DNA of 29,507 bases from CAYJII01 sp964370225 (GCA_964370225.1 CAYJII010000032.1:1-29507); one strand, 5' to 3'. Positions 7,362 through 15,250 are shown, counted from the stretch's first letter. The notes: a model not told the origin generated them from the letters alone. Made by a program: numbers and translations.

Positions 7362-7586
7362 ATGAAAATTTTATATGATGCAAAAAGCGATACTGAATAT
7401 ATTATAACAAAAACACCCGAGAATGCTTTACTGACTACTTTGGGTGTGTTTGTAGATTCTAAAATAAAAAAAATAGCCACATATAGAGGTGGCGGACCTG
7501 TTCTAATTTTAGTTGATACAAGAGAGGTAGCTATTGGTAAAGACATAGCTAAATATATTGAAGTAGAAGAACAAGGAGAAAGATAA
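7362..7586 (+). CDS. feoA: FeoA-like SH3-fold protein of ferrous iron transport
   Basis: This 74-residue protein has the FeoA core pattern: LLTTLGV followed by KIKKIATYRGGGPVLILVD and EVAIGKDIAKYIEV. FeoA binds FeoB in the cytoplasm and is needed for Fe(II) uptake. The start at 7362 (AAAGGG 8 bases upstream) is preferred over a TTG 33 bases earlier that lies inside the upstream hairpin. The stop codon abuts the ATG of feoB with no gap. Confidence 0.85.
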   Translation: MKILYDAKSDTEYIITKTPENALLTTLGVFVDSKIKKIATYRGGGPVLILVDTREVAIGKDIAKYIEVEEQGER

Positions 7587-9386
7587 ATGAGTAATTGCCA
7601 TAACGAAAACTTAGCTCATGACCCTAAAGTGTATAATGAAAAAAATAAGATTTTACTTATGGGAAATCCTAATGTAGGCAAGTCTGTAATTTTTTCAGAT
7701 TTAACAGGCGTTCATGTAGCCAGCTCAAATTATGCGGGAACAACAGTAAATTATACTAAGGCAAAAATAAAAGTTGATGAAGTTGAATATCAACTGATTG
7801 ATGTGCCAGGTACATACTCGCTTGAGGCAACATCTGAGGCTGAACAAGTAGCGGTTAATTTTATGAAATCCGAAATTAGTGCTGTTATTTGCGTGTTAGA
7901 TGCAACAAACCTAAAGCGCAACTTGAATTTAGCTTTACAAGTATTAAAATATGATGTTCCTATAATTTTTTCACTCAACCTTGTAGATATTGCTGAGCGT
8001 AAAGGAATTGTAGTAGACGAAAAAGTTTTAGAAAAAGACCTAGGCGCACCAGTGATAAAAACGGTTGCGGTTAAAAAAATTGGGATAGCTGATTTAAAAG
8101 AAGCTTTGTCTAAAGTGCTCAATGCTGCTCAAAGCGACTGCTCATCTTGCTCAAACTGTCCGTCAAACGCAAAAAACATTTCTACTGATTTTAAAACTCA
8201 AAAGGAAATGTGGAGCTGTTCGGAGCAAATTGCAAAAAGATGCGTTACTTATAAAACAGGAGAGCCAAAGTTTATAGATAAATTAGGCGAAATGCTCGTA
8301 AAGCCAATGCCTGGTATACCTATTGCTTTGTTAGTTATGATATTGGCGCTTGTTGCAATTGTTTTTGGAGGAAAAGGCTTAAGGTCTGCTATATTCTTAC
8401 CACTTGTAAACGGTGCAATAGTTCCGTTTTTTGAGAGTATAATACCTTCGTTTAATCTACCTGAGATGCTAAATAATATATTAATTGGTGAATACGGAAT
8501 TTTCGTTATAGGTTTTGAATGGCCGATATCATTAATTCTTCCTTATGTTACGCTATTTTATATAGTATTTACTTTTCTTGAAGACTGTGGCTTTTTACCA
8601 AGAGTAGCAGTGCTGTTCGACGGGCTAATGCGCAAAATGGGTATTCAGGGTGGTAGTCTTATTAGTCTTATAATGGGTTATGGATGCGCTGTTCCTGCAA
8701 TTATTGGCAGTAGGACAGCGACAACAAGAAAAGAGAGAATTATTATCACTGCTATGGTATGCTTTGCTGTTCCATGTATCTCACAGTCAGCAGCGTTAAT
8801 CTCACTTTTATCCAGCCAATCTATTTTAATGCTTCTAGCAATGTTTTTGCTTTCTTTTGTTATTATTTTTGTAGTAGGAATTGTAACTGGAAAGATGATA
8901 AAAGGAAAAATAGATCCAATAGTTATAGAGATTCCGAATTTATTAGTACCTGAGAGAAATGCTTACTTTAAAAAACTGTCAGTAAGGCTAAAAAGTTTTT
9001 TGGTGGAGGCTGAGGGGCCGATGCTAATTGCTATAGTTATAGCGGCTGTTTTTAAAGAGTCCGGTTTATTGGATGCGGCGGCTACTTTATTTGAACCACT
9101 TATGTCAGGCGTTTTGGGATTACCAAAAGATGCTGTAATATTCTTGCTTCTTGGTATAGTTAGAAGAGAGATGGCAGTTGCCCCTCTTTTAGAAATGTCA
9201 CTTACATCATTGCAAATTTTTGTAGGTGCAACGGTTTCTTTGTTATACCTTCCTTGCCTATCAGTGTTTGGAATAATTGCAAAAGAATTCAACGCAAAAG
9301 TAGCAGTAGCGATAGGTGTCGCAACATTTGTTTGCGCTATATTACTAGGTGGCTTAATTAATTTTGTAGGTCAACTGTTTGTTTAA
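7587..9386 (+). CDS. feoB: FeoB ferrous iron transporter
   Basis: This 599-residue Fe(II) transporter has an N-terminal GTPase domain and a polytopic membrane domain. GTPase motifs are G1 GNPNVGKS (26-33), G3 DVPG (72-75) and G4 NLVD (131-134). The membrane half (from about residue 243) has the FeoB signatures GYGCAVPAIIGSRT and CFAVPCISQSAAL and the tail LLYLPCLSVFG. It is at the short end for the family. An unusual cysteine-rich insert, CSSCSNC (185-191) plus C211 and C219, joins the G domain to the membrane part and resembles the loop in the permease two genes upstream. AAGGAG sits 8 bases before the ATG inside feoA. Confidence 0.95.
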   Translation: MSNCHNENLAHDPKVYNEKNKILLMGNPNVGKSVIFSDLTGVHVASSNYAGTTVNYTKAKIKVDEVEYQLIDVPGTYSLEATSEAEQVAVNFMKSEISAVICVLDATNLKRNLNLALQVLKYDVPIIFSLNLVDIAERKGIVVDEKVLEKDLGAPVIKTVAVKKIGIADLKEALSKVLNAAQSDCSSCSNCPSNAKNISTDFKTQKEMWSCSEQIAKRCVTYKTGEPKFIDKLGEMLVKPMPGIPIALLVMILALVAIVFGGKGLRSAIFLPLVNGAIVPFFESIIPSFNLPEMLNNILIGEYGIFVIGFEWPISLILPYVTLFYIVFTFLEDCGFLPRVAVLFDGLMRKMGIQGGSLISLIMGYGCAVPAIIGSRTATTRKERIIITAMVCFAVPCISQSAALISLLSSQSILMLLAMFLLSFVIIFVVGIVTGKMIKGKIDPIVIEIPNLLVPERNAYFKKLSVRLKSFLVEAEGPMLIAIVIAAVFKESGLLDAAATLFEPLMSGVLGLPKDAVIFLLLGIVRREMAVAPLLEMSLTSLQIFVGATVSLLYLPCLSVFGIIAKEFNAKVAVAIGVATFVCAILLGGLINFVGQLFV

Positions 9387-9413
9387 AATGTATATATTAT
9401 AAGGGTGATTAGT

Positions 9414-9968
9414 ATGTCTTTTCAATTTGTAAACTCAACCAAAACATTAGAAAATATGATGAGAAAACATAAGTTTTTTCAGAGCATTATGTTCTCATAT
9501 TATAAGCCAATCGTAAAAAAAGAGGTTTATTTATCTAATGCAAACTTAAATGACAGAATTTTGTGTGTAGGCGGTGGATATTTTCCGTGCACAGCAATTT
9601 TGTTTCATAAATTATCTGGTGCAACAGTAACTGTTATTGATAACGACATTGACTCTATAAAACCAGCTAGAGAATTAGTTGATTCTTTAGGACTCTCCGA
9701 AAAAGTTATAGTAAAGCACACCGACGGCATTAACATTTCTTCAGAAAATTTTGATATCGTACATATTGCGATGCAAATATCGCCTAAAGAAGATGTTTTT
9801 AAAAACATTTATTCACACATGCAAGCCAAATCAAAAATACTTGTTAGAACACCTAAAGAGCATTTAGAGCGTGGTTATCAACCTTTTAAAGATGTGTTAG
9901 TGCAGAATTCTTCTGTAAAACAACCTTCATTTAGTAATATTGAGAGTACACTTTTATATGTTAGATAA
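9414..9968 (+). CDS. Class I SAM-dependent methyltransferase-fold protein, nicotianamine-synthase-like
   Basis: This 184-residue Rossmann-fold protein has a SAM-binding glycine motif, ILCVGGGYFPCTAI, followed by GATVTVIDNDIDSI and an acidic loop-3 region, KHTDGINI. The G-G-G-x-x-P-x-T-A-I pattern and the later VRTPKEHLERGYQPF resemble nicotianamine synthase-like enzymes (GSGPLPLTAI ... VRSAHGARGFLYP). Those make metal-chelating aminobutyrate oligomers from SAM, so a metallophore-type function would fit a position right after feoB. It is shorter than CntL-type enzymes and lacks their N-terminal helical domain, so a plain methyltransferase remains possible. ATG 9414 is preferred over GTG 9405 because AAGGG is 8 bases upstream. 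The gene overlaps the next by 11 bases. Confidence 0.6.
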   Translation: MSFQFVNSTKTLENMMRKHKFFQSIMFSYYKPIVKKEVYLSNANLNDRILCVGGGYFPCTAILFHKLSGATVTVIDNDIDSIKPARELVDSLGLSEKVIVKHTDGINISSENFDIVHIAMQISPKEDVFKNIYSHMQAKSKILVRTPKEHLERGYQPFKDVLVQNSSVKQPSFSNIESTLLYVR

Positions 9969-10956
9969 AAAGTCAAAAAAAAGGTTAGCGCTCAAAATAT
10001 TAGGGTACGTAACTATAATTGTACTTTTTATAATTATTATAGAAAGTACAGATTTTAAGTCCATAGTAAAGCATTTAAAAAGGGTAGAGGAAAGCACATT
10101 TGTTCTGCTCATTTGCCTTCAAGTAATAACACAACTATTACTTGCTTTCCAGTGGAGTAAAATCACTAAAAGAGTAATAGGTAAAAGTTCGTTTATTAAA
10201 ATACTGTATATTTTCACAAGAGGTAGTGTTATTGAGGCAATTACGCCAGGTGCGAAAATAGGCGGAGAGGCAACAAGAGTTTATTACCTAAAAAAAGATT
10301 TCAACTGTAAAACCGTTGAGGCAGTAAATATTGTTTTAATACAAAAGTGCATAAGTATGAGTGTACTGCTTTCGATTTGTGTTATTTCATTTGTTTATCT
10401 ATGTAGTTTAATTACAATACATCTAAGTGTTTTAGTGCAAGTGCTTATTGCGGTTTTATGCTTAATCTTAATATTTTTTATGGTTAGTTTATTGTTTTTT
10501 TCAGAAAAGTTGATAAAGCTGTTTTCCTTAAACGATAATAAACTAATTAATAAAATCAAAGGTTTTATTAAAAATTATAACGACGCAACAAAAAAGCTTA
10601 ATAGAAAAAGCTGGCTTTTGCAGTTTTCTATTTCTGCTATAGTATGGTTGCTATTCCCAATAAAAATGCTTATTATTGCTCATTCGTTTAGGCTAGATAT
10701 TCCCTTTCTAATATTGTTGGCTATCACTATGACATCGTACATGATTGGAATGTTTCCAATAACTCCGGGTGGACTTGGTACTTTTGAAGCAACTATGATA
10801 GCACTTTTTTCTATTTTATCTATTAACAATGGAGTAAGTGTTGCTATAACGATAATATTTAGATTTATTACACATTGGTTTGTAATTTTAATAAGCTTAG
10901 TTTTTGTAGTGGGGTATAAAATAGTTAAGAATATTAAAAGAAGGAAGGCTACATGA
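9958..10956 (+). CDS. Flippase-like integral membrane protein (LPG synthase TM / UPF0104 family)
   Basis: This is a 332-residue polytopic protein with about eight TM helices. Family hallmarks are TPGAKIGGEATRVYYLKKDF in the first third and ITPGGLGTFEATMIALFS near the end, matching the lysylphosphatidylglycerol-synthase transmembrane domain (MprF N-terminal, YbhN-like). Relatives flip or move lipids or lipid-linked molecules. There is no aminoacyl-transferase domain. The ATG at 9958 lies inside the end of the methyltransferase gene, and the stop overlaps the next start in an ATGA arrangement, so translation of the three genes is coupled. It probably works on the product of the neighbouring CDP-alcohol phosphatidyltransferase (inference). 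Confidence 0.82.
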   Translation: MLDKKSKKRLALKILGYVTIIVLFIIIIESTDFKSIVKHLKRVEESTFVLLICLQVITQLLLAFQWSKITKRVIGKSSFIKILYIFTRGSVIEAITPGAKIGGEATRVYYLKKDFNCKTVEAVNIVLIQKCISMSVLLSICVISFVYLCSLITIHLSVLVQVLIAVLCLILIFFMVSLLFFSEKLIKLFSLNDNKLINKIKGFIKNYNDATKKLNRKSWLLQFSISAIVWLLFPIKMLIIAHSFRLDIPFLILLAITMTSYMIGMFPITPGGLGTFEATMIALFSILSINNGVSVAITIIFRFITHWFVILISLVFVVGYKIVKNIKRRKAT

Positions 10957-11522
10957 AAACAAATGATAAATTACTTTCATATGTTCCGAATACTTGCACA
11001 TTATTAAATGCAATTTGTGGAATTATAGCATTAATGATAACTGTGTATTACAGAACTCATACTGTGATATACATATCTTGCCTGTTAATTACTATCGGTG
11101 TTTTTTTCGACTCTATAGATGGAAGACTTGCAAGAAGGTTAAAAATAAGTTCTCAGTTAGGCAAGGAGCTTGACAGTTTTGCAGACCTTATAACCTTTGT
11201 TATAACGCCTGTATGTGTTTTTTTAACTCTGCATTCAATTGGGAATATGATAGAAGTAAGTATAGTTGAAATTTTAATAGGCGCCTTTTATGTTGCGTGT
11301 GGTGTTTTTAGGCTGGCAAGATATAATGTGTCTGACCACCTTGCCTATTTTATGGGATTGCCTACTACTTCGGCTGGAATATTGATGAGCGTATACATTT
11401 TTTTATCCAACTATTTTTCAGCGTCTTGGGCTAACTCTAAAGTGTACACAGTTTGTAGCTTTGCATTTATTATTCTATTAGGAATAGCGATGGTGTCTAA
11501 TTTTAAAGTAAAAAGATTATAA
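10953..11522 (+). CDS. pssA: CDP-alcohol phosphatidyltransferase, probably CDP-diacylglycerol-serine O-phosphatidyltransferase
   Basis: This 189-residue membrane enzyme transfers a phosphatidyl group from CDP-diacylglycerol to an alcohol. The complete catalytic motif D-x2-DG-x2-AR-x8-G-x3-D-x3-D is present at D53, D56, G57, A60, R61, G70, D74 and D78. The N-terminus VPNTCTLLNAICGIIAL and the size fit the PssA (serine) branch better than PgsA, but the alcohol is not proven. The start shares ATGA with the previous stop. Confidence 0.82.
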   Translation: MKTNDKLLSYVPNTCTLLNAICGIIALMITVYYRTHTVIYISCLLITIGVFFDSIDGRLARRLKISSQLGKELDSFADLITFVITPVCVFLTLHSIGNMIEVSIVEILIGAFYVACGVFRLARYNVSDHLAYFMGLPTTSAGILMSVYIFLSNYFSASWANSKVYTVCSFAFIILLGIAMVSNFKVKRL

Positions 11523-12592
11523 TGGAGGTTGCTTTGCGCAATAAAATCAAAAATAATAAGAAGATAGTGATTGTTATTTTGTCGGTGCTTTTGGTGCTGA
11601 TAATAATTCCAAGTTTAATAACATTTTTTATTTATGATTATTACTTTGGAAAAAGAATAATTCACGATAATACATATTTTGAGTATTTATCTGAGCAAAA
11701 CATAAACTTTGTTAAAGAGGAGATAAGTTTTAATTCAGATAATAATCAAGTATTACACGGAGCATTTTACTCGCAGACTGGTAATGATACCCCAAAAGGC
11801 CTTGTGGTTTGGGTGCATGGCATGGGTGTTAGTCATGAGAATTATTTGGCAGAGATAGAGTGGCTTACTAAAGAAAATTATGTGGTATTCTCATATGACA
11901 ATACTGGAGTAGAAGACAGCGAAGGTGACACGTTAAAAGGCTTAACTCAGGCGCCGATAGATTTAAAATATGCACTTGATTACTTAAAAGACAGCGAGCA
12001 GTATAATGAGCTTCCGACTATTTTGGTCGGCCACTCATGGGGTGGTTTTGCAGTATCGGCAGTGTCAGAGTTAGGATTGCCGTTTGAGGTAGATGGAATT
12101 GTGAGCTTAGCAGGATTTTGGCAAAATGTTAATGTAATTGAGGATATTGCTAAAAATTATGTTGGAGAAACAGTTATGTTAATTCATCCGTTTTTGGTGA
12201 TTTACGAGAAAATGATTTTTGGAGAAAACGCTGCTCTAAATGGGCTTGATGGTCTCTCGAATACTAATGCGCCTGTACTTATGATACATAGCAAAGATGA
12301 CGAAGTAGTTAGTTTTGATGGCAATTTTGAGGTGTATAAGGAAATGTATGAGGAAGACCCAAGGTTTACGTTTATAGAATATGAAGATAGTGGGCACAAG
12401 CTGACTGTCAACGCAGATTCTTACGAGCGAATACATGATATTATGCACCACCAAGTAGAGCATGATGAAAACAGTGAAGAATTTTTGAAACTTAATGAAG
12501 AAAGATTATCTTTGATAGGTGATTTTAATTTAGATGTAATGAATAATATATTGGATTTTTGCGATGAAATTTGTTCGAGTGATCATGAGTAA
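11522..12592 (+). CDS. Membrane-anchored alpha/beta hydrolase
   Basis: This 356-residue hydrolase has one N-terminal TM helix (about residues 14-38) and an alpha/beta hydrolase domain. The oxyanion region is VVWVHGMG (96-102). The nucleophile elbow is GHSWGG with S172. The likely acid is D259 or D260 in HSKDDEVV, and the catalytic histidine is H292 in DSGHKL. Relatives are monoacylglycerol-lipase or peptidase-like esterases. The previous TAA overlaps the ATG, but GGAGG at 11524-11528 is ideally placed for a TTG start at 11534, which may be the real one. It is the last gene of the iron-lipid run, and a strong hairpin follows. A lipase or lysophospholipase role fits the lipid neighbours. Confidence 0.78.
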   Translation: MEVALRNKIKNNKKIVIVILSVLLVLIIIPSLITFFIYDYYFGKRIIHDNTYFEYLSEQNINFVKEEISFNSDNNQVLHGAFYSQTGNDTPKGLVVWVHGMGVSHENYLAEIEWLTKENYVVFSYDNTGVEDSEGDTLKGLTQAPIDLKYALDYLKDSEQYNELPTILVGHSWGGFAVSAVSELGLPFEVDGIVSLAGFWQNVNVIEDIAKNYVGETVMLIHPFLVIYEKMIFGENAALNGLDGLSNTNAPVLMIHSKDDEVVSFDGNFEVYKEMYEEDPRFTFIEYEDSGHKLTVNADSYERIHDIMHHQVEHDENSEEFLKLNEERLSLIGDFNLDVMNNILDFCDEICSSDHE

Positions 12593-12627
12593 TCATTTTA
12601 ATTTAATTTGCTAAATTTAGCTATTTG

Positions 12628-12675
12628 CTCTAAAGTTTTTTAGAGTGCAGACACTATGCTTTGCACAAAGCGTAG
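12628..12675 (+). other. Two short intergenic hairpins
   Basis: CTCTAAA/TTTAGAG pair at 12628-12634/12639-12645. CTATGCTTT/AAAGCGTAG pair at 12654-12662/12667-12675 with one G-U pair. Neither has a T-tract. They lie between the hydrolase stop and the strong hairpin that follows. Confidence 0.4.
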
Positions 12676-12685
12676 ATGGAATAAA

Positions 12686-12731
12686 CCTATATAAAAAAGC
12701 AGTTGATTTATCAATTGCTTTTTTATATAGG
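12686..12731 (+). terminator. Strong 21-bp hairpin, probable terminator of the iron-lipid operon
   Basis: Arms 12686-12706 and 12711-12731 pair over 21 bp with one G-U pair and a 4-base TTTA loop. The 3' arm contains six Ts after GC, as in intrinsic terminators. The last two bases of the 3' arm are the first GG of an AGGAGG Shine-Dalgarno sequence (12729-12734), so the same hairpin could also occlude ribosome binding. Confidence 0.65.
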
Positions 12732-12739
12732 AGGATAAA

Positions 12740-12769
12740 ATGAGCATAAAGAGCTATACCGCAAAATAA
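12740..12769 (+). CDS. Possible 9-residue mini-ORF with strong ribosome-binding site
   Basis: AGGAGG at 12729-12734 is followed after 5 bases by ATG at 12740. The frame encodes MSIKSYTAK and then two tandem TAA stops. Such a perfect ribosome-binding site for a nine-codon frame is unusual. It may be a leader peptide for the DUF2284 gene, but a separate promoter (12816-12844) lies between them. It may equally be the stub of a deleted gene. Confidence 0.25.
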   Translation: MSIKSYTAK

Positions 12770-12815
12770 TAAATGTTAACTCAATCATACAGTGGAGTTG
12801 CATTGTAAAAATTTC

Positions 12816-12844
12816 TTGATTTTTGTAATAAGATGTGATATAGT
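12816..12844 (+). promoter_or_regulatory. Sigma-A promoter of the DUF2284 gene
   Basis: TTGATT at 12816-12821 and TATAGT at 12839-12844 are separated by 17 bases, with a TGA extension before the -10. The ribosome-binding site AAGGAG (12860-12865) and start follow about 20-30 bases later, which leaves a very short leader. Confidence 0.6.
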
Positions 12845-12873
12845 ATTTTTATTGCTTTTAAGGAGTTGATTTT

Positions 12874-13428
12874 GTGGATATTGATGTTCAAAATAGAACA
12901 CTTACCATAGAAATGGCTGAGGAAGCTGGTTTTGACCATGCTGGCTATGCAAAAATAGAGAAAATGGATTTCAGCGCAGAAGTTCGAGCTATGTGCGCTG
13001 TTAATAAATGTGGTAGTTATGCAACAAATTGGGCATGTCCCCCAGCGTGTGGAACGCTTGATGAGATTAGACAACGAGTAAAGCAATACGATTACGCGAT
13101 GATTTTGCAGTCAACTGAGGTCATGGAAGATGACTTTGACTGGGAAGCTATACAGCGAGCAAGCCAAAGATGCGCTACGAGCTTAAATATATTAGCGTCT
13201 GAGTTACGCAAGCTGAATAAAGATGTTTTGCCAATGGGTACTGGTGGCTGTAGCAAATGTGATAAATGCACTTATCCTGATGCGCCATGTCGTTATCCTG
13301 ATGAATTGAATTATAGCATGGAGGCATGTGGTCTTTTTGTAAGTGGTGAGTGTAGAAAAGCAGGTATAAAATACACTTATGGACCGAAAACCATGACGAT
13401 GAATGCTACTATTTTTGTTAAAGAATAA
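12874..13428 (+). CDS. DUF2284 predicted metal-binding protein
   Basis: This 184-residue cysteine-rich soluble protein matches the DUF2284 pattern. It has an N-terminal set (CAVNKCGSYATNWACPPACG) and a central ferredoxin-like set (GGCSKCDKCTYPDAPCRYPDE), followed by MEACGLFVSGECRKAGI and a C-terminal hydrophobic strand. These proteins probably bind an Fe-S cluster or another metal and have no established reaction. The start is GTG at 12874 with AAGGAG 8 bases upstream. It is followed after 18 bases by the NUDIX gene. Confidence 0.88.
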   Translation: MDIDVQNRTLTIEMAEEAGFDHAGYAKIEKMDFSAEVRAMCAVNKCGSYATNWACPPACGTLDEIRQRVKQYDYAMILQSTEVMEDDFDWEAIQRASQRCATSLNILASELRKLNKDVLPMGTGGCSKCDKCTYPDAPCRYPDELNYSMEACGLFVSGECRKAGIKYTYGPKTMTMNATIFVKE

Positions 13429-13446
13429 TTTTTTTGAGGTATGTTA

Positions 13447-13860
13447 ATGCAAGGGTATAATTTAATTGTAGTTTACAATAATAAAGAAGACAAAATTTTA
13501 ATGTGTAGACGTAAAAAAAATCCATATATGGGAATGTCAAATTTTGTGGGTGGAAAAATTGAGAGCCAAGAAGCTTCTAGCGATGCCGCTTATCGTGAAT
13601 TGCACGAGGAAACTTCCATTTCAAAAGATGACATCACTTTAACACATTTTATGGACATGAAATATTACTTAGAAAACTGCTATGTAGAAGTTTTTGTTGG
13701 GAAACTTAACAAAGAAGTGACTTTGGTGGGCGATGAAAACGAACTATACTGGAGTTCATTGAATAATAACTTCTTTGATTTAAATATGTATGCTGGCTCG
13801 GGAAATATCGGTCACATATTAGAACTTGTAAATTTTCACCGCACGGATCTTTTAGTGTAA
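13447..13860 (+). CDS. NUDIX hydrolase
   Basis: This 137-residue NUDIX pyrophosphohydrolase has a Nudix box G-x5-E-x7-RE-x2-EE that reads GGKIESQEA...YRELHEETSI. The usual glycine after EE-x is serine (TSI instead of TGI). Family members remove pyrophosphate from nucleotide derivatives, often damaged dNTPs such as 8-oxo-dGTP. CRRKKNPYMGMSNFVGGK just before the box resembles the MutT/YtkD group. The start is taken as ATG 13447 rather than ATG 13441, because GAGG at 13436-13439 is only one base from the earlier ATG and seven from the later. Substrate unknown. Confidence 0.88.
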   Translation: MQGYNLIVVYNNKEDKILMCRRKKNPYMGMSNFVGGKIESQEASSDAAYRELHEETSISKDDITLTHFMDMKYYLENCYVEVFVGKLNKEVTLVGDENELYWSSLNNNFFDLNMYAGSGNIGHILELVNFHRTDLLV

Positions 13861-13873
13861 TAGATAGTCGAGT

Positions 13874-13902
13874 TTGACAAAAATTCAAAGTTTTGATAAA
13901 AT
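13874..13902 (+). promoter_or_regulatory. Sigma-A promoter of asnA
   Basis: A consensus TTGACA at 13874-13879 is 17 bases from TAAAAT at 13897-13902, which is preceded by TGA. Transcription would begin near 13909 and produce a leader of about 225 bases before asnA. Confidence 0.75.
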
Positions 13903-13920
13903 TAAATAGTAGATTACATA

Positions 13921-14104
13921 TGCGTTGTGATTTTCACAGCGCATTATTTATATTAGCGAAGCTAATATAAATCTGCCATGTAGGGCATTCTTGCCCCACG
14001 GCAATAAGATCATATGGCGTGCCTAGCAAAGCGAGCACATTTCTAATAAATAACCCAACGGATTAAAATGACATTCCGCTTCATATATTAATATTAATGA
14101 GGCG
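13921..14104 (+). promoter_or_regulatory. Hairpin-rich leader of asnA
   Basis: Four stem-loops follow one another. The first is TGCGTTGTGA/TCACAGCGCA (13921-13943). The second is a perfect 11-bp stem at 13947-13957/13961-13971 with a GAA loop. The third is TGCC...GGCA around GTAGGGCA/TGCCCCAC (13974-14003). The fourth is CGCTTCAT/ATGAGGCG (14077-14104). ATATGGC at about 14014-14020 could compete for the third stem. There is no T-box core (GGTGGNACCGCG-like), which many asn genes have. The element may be regulatory, or it may be a decayed palindromic intergenic repeat. Confidence 0.4.
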
Positions 14105-14134
14105 AATAAGCCTACAATTAAGGAGAATTATGAT

Positions 14135-15142
14135 ATGAGTAAAACAATTTGCCCTAACGGATATAAAAGCGCACTGGATATTTATGAAACACAAAAAGCA
14201 ATAGCTACAGTAAAAAGACTTTTTGAGGATAATTTAAGCGGGTCACTGAATTTGCGACGTGTGTCGGCACCACTTTTTGTTGAAGCGAAAACTGGTCTGA
14301 ACGATGACTTAAACGGAGTTGAACGCGCTGTTGAATTTGATGTAAAAGATGCAGATAAGAACGCTCAAATCGTACATTCGTTAGCTAAGTGGAAGCGTAT
14401 GGCACTTCACCAATATAGATTTCCTATAGGTGAAGGTCTTTATACCGATATGAATGCTGTGCGCCGTGATGAAGAACTGGATAATATTCACTCAATATAT
14501 GTTGACCAGTGGGATTGGGAAAAAGTAATTGATGCTTCCCAAAGAAATATCGATATGCTAAAAGAAATAGTACAAAAAATTGTTGATACACTTTGCTTTA
14601 CAAAAAATCAGATTAATAAATACTACCCAGCGCTTAAAAATACGCTTTCTAATGAAATATCTTTTATTACTACACAAGAGTTGGAGGATATGTACCCAGC
14701 GCTTACTCCAAAAGAGCGTGAAAATGCGTATGTAAAAGAGCACAAAACTACATTCCTAATGGGGATTGGTGACAAATTAAGATCTGGAACTAAACACGAT
14801 GGTAGAGCACCTGACTATGATGATTGGTCGTTAAATGGCGATATTTTGCTATGGAATGATGTTTTAGGCTCAGTGTTTGAAATTTCTTCGATGGGCATTC
14901 GCGTTGATGCTGCTAGTATGAAATCACAGCTAGAAAAAGCAAATTGCAACCACAGAAAAGAACTGGTATTCCATAAAATGCTACTTAATGACGAGCTACC
15001 GCTTACAATTGGTGGTGGGATTGGCCAGTCACGACTGTGCATGCTATTGCTCGAAAAAGCGCATATAGGCGAAATCCAAGTTTCAGTTTGGGATGACATC
15101 ACGCTAGAAACATGCAAAAATGCAGGAATAGAACTTCTGTAG
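14135..15142 (+). CDS. asnA: Aspartate-ammonia ligase (AsnA)
   Basis: This 335-residue cytoplasmic enzyme makes asparagine from aspartate, ammonia and ATP. Its fold is that of class II aminoacyl-tRNA synthetases. Recognisable stretches are LNLRRVSAPLFVEAKTGLND near the N-terminus, AKWKRMALHQYRF, GEGLYTDMNAVRRDEELDN and SIYVDQWDWEKV. Later come SMGIRVDAASM and the C-terminal TIGGGIGQSRLCMLLL. The length matches the usual 330-340 residues. AAGGAG lies 9 bases before the ATG. It has its own promoter and is not in an operon with its neighbours. Confidence 0.97.
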   Translation: MSKTICPNGYKSALDIYETQKAIATVKRLFEDNLSGSLNLRRVSAPLFVEAKTGLNDDLNGVERAVEFDVKDADKNAQIVHSLAKWKRMALHQYRFPIGEGLYTDMNAVRRDEELDNIHSIYVDQWDWEKVIDASQRNIDMLKEIVQKIVDTLCFTKNQINKYYPALKNTLSNEISFITTQELEDMYPALTPKERENAYVKEHKTTFLMGIGDKLRSGTKHDGRAPDYDDWSLNGDILLWNDVLGSVFEISSMGIRVDAASMKSQLEKANCNHRKELVFHKMLLNDELPLTIGGGIGQSRLCMLLLEKAHIGEIQVSVWDDITLETCKNAGIELL

Positions 15143-15250
15143 AAAAAAGTCGACGAATAATGCTAAAAACTTCTTATTACTTTTATATATAATCTTTGCG
15201 CAGATAAATGTTGTTTTTCATAAAAAAATAAAATTTTTATTGGAAAAGAC

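Noticed and set aside
8759..8953. Plus-strand ORF of 64 residues inside feoB
   Set aside because: It is an out-of-frame shadow of the FeoB membrane domain with no ribosome-binding site and no family resemblance.
13909..14134. T-box riboswitch upstream of asnA
   Set aside because: The T-box core sequence is not present, although the leader is structured.
15149..15157. Spo0A box upstream of spo0A
   Set aside because: GTCGACGAA has a mismatch to the TGNCGAA consensus, so autoregulation cannot be claimed from it.
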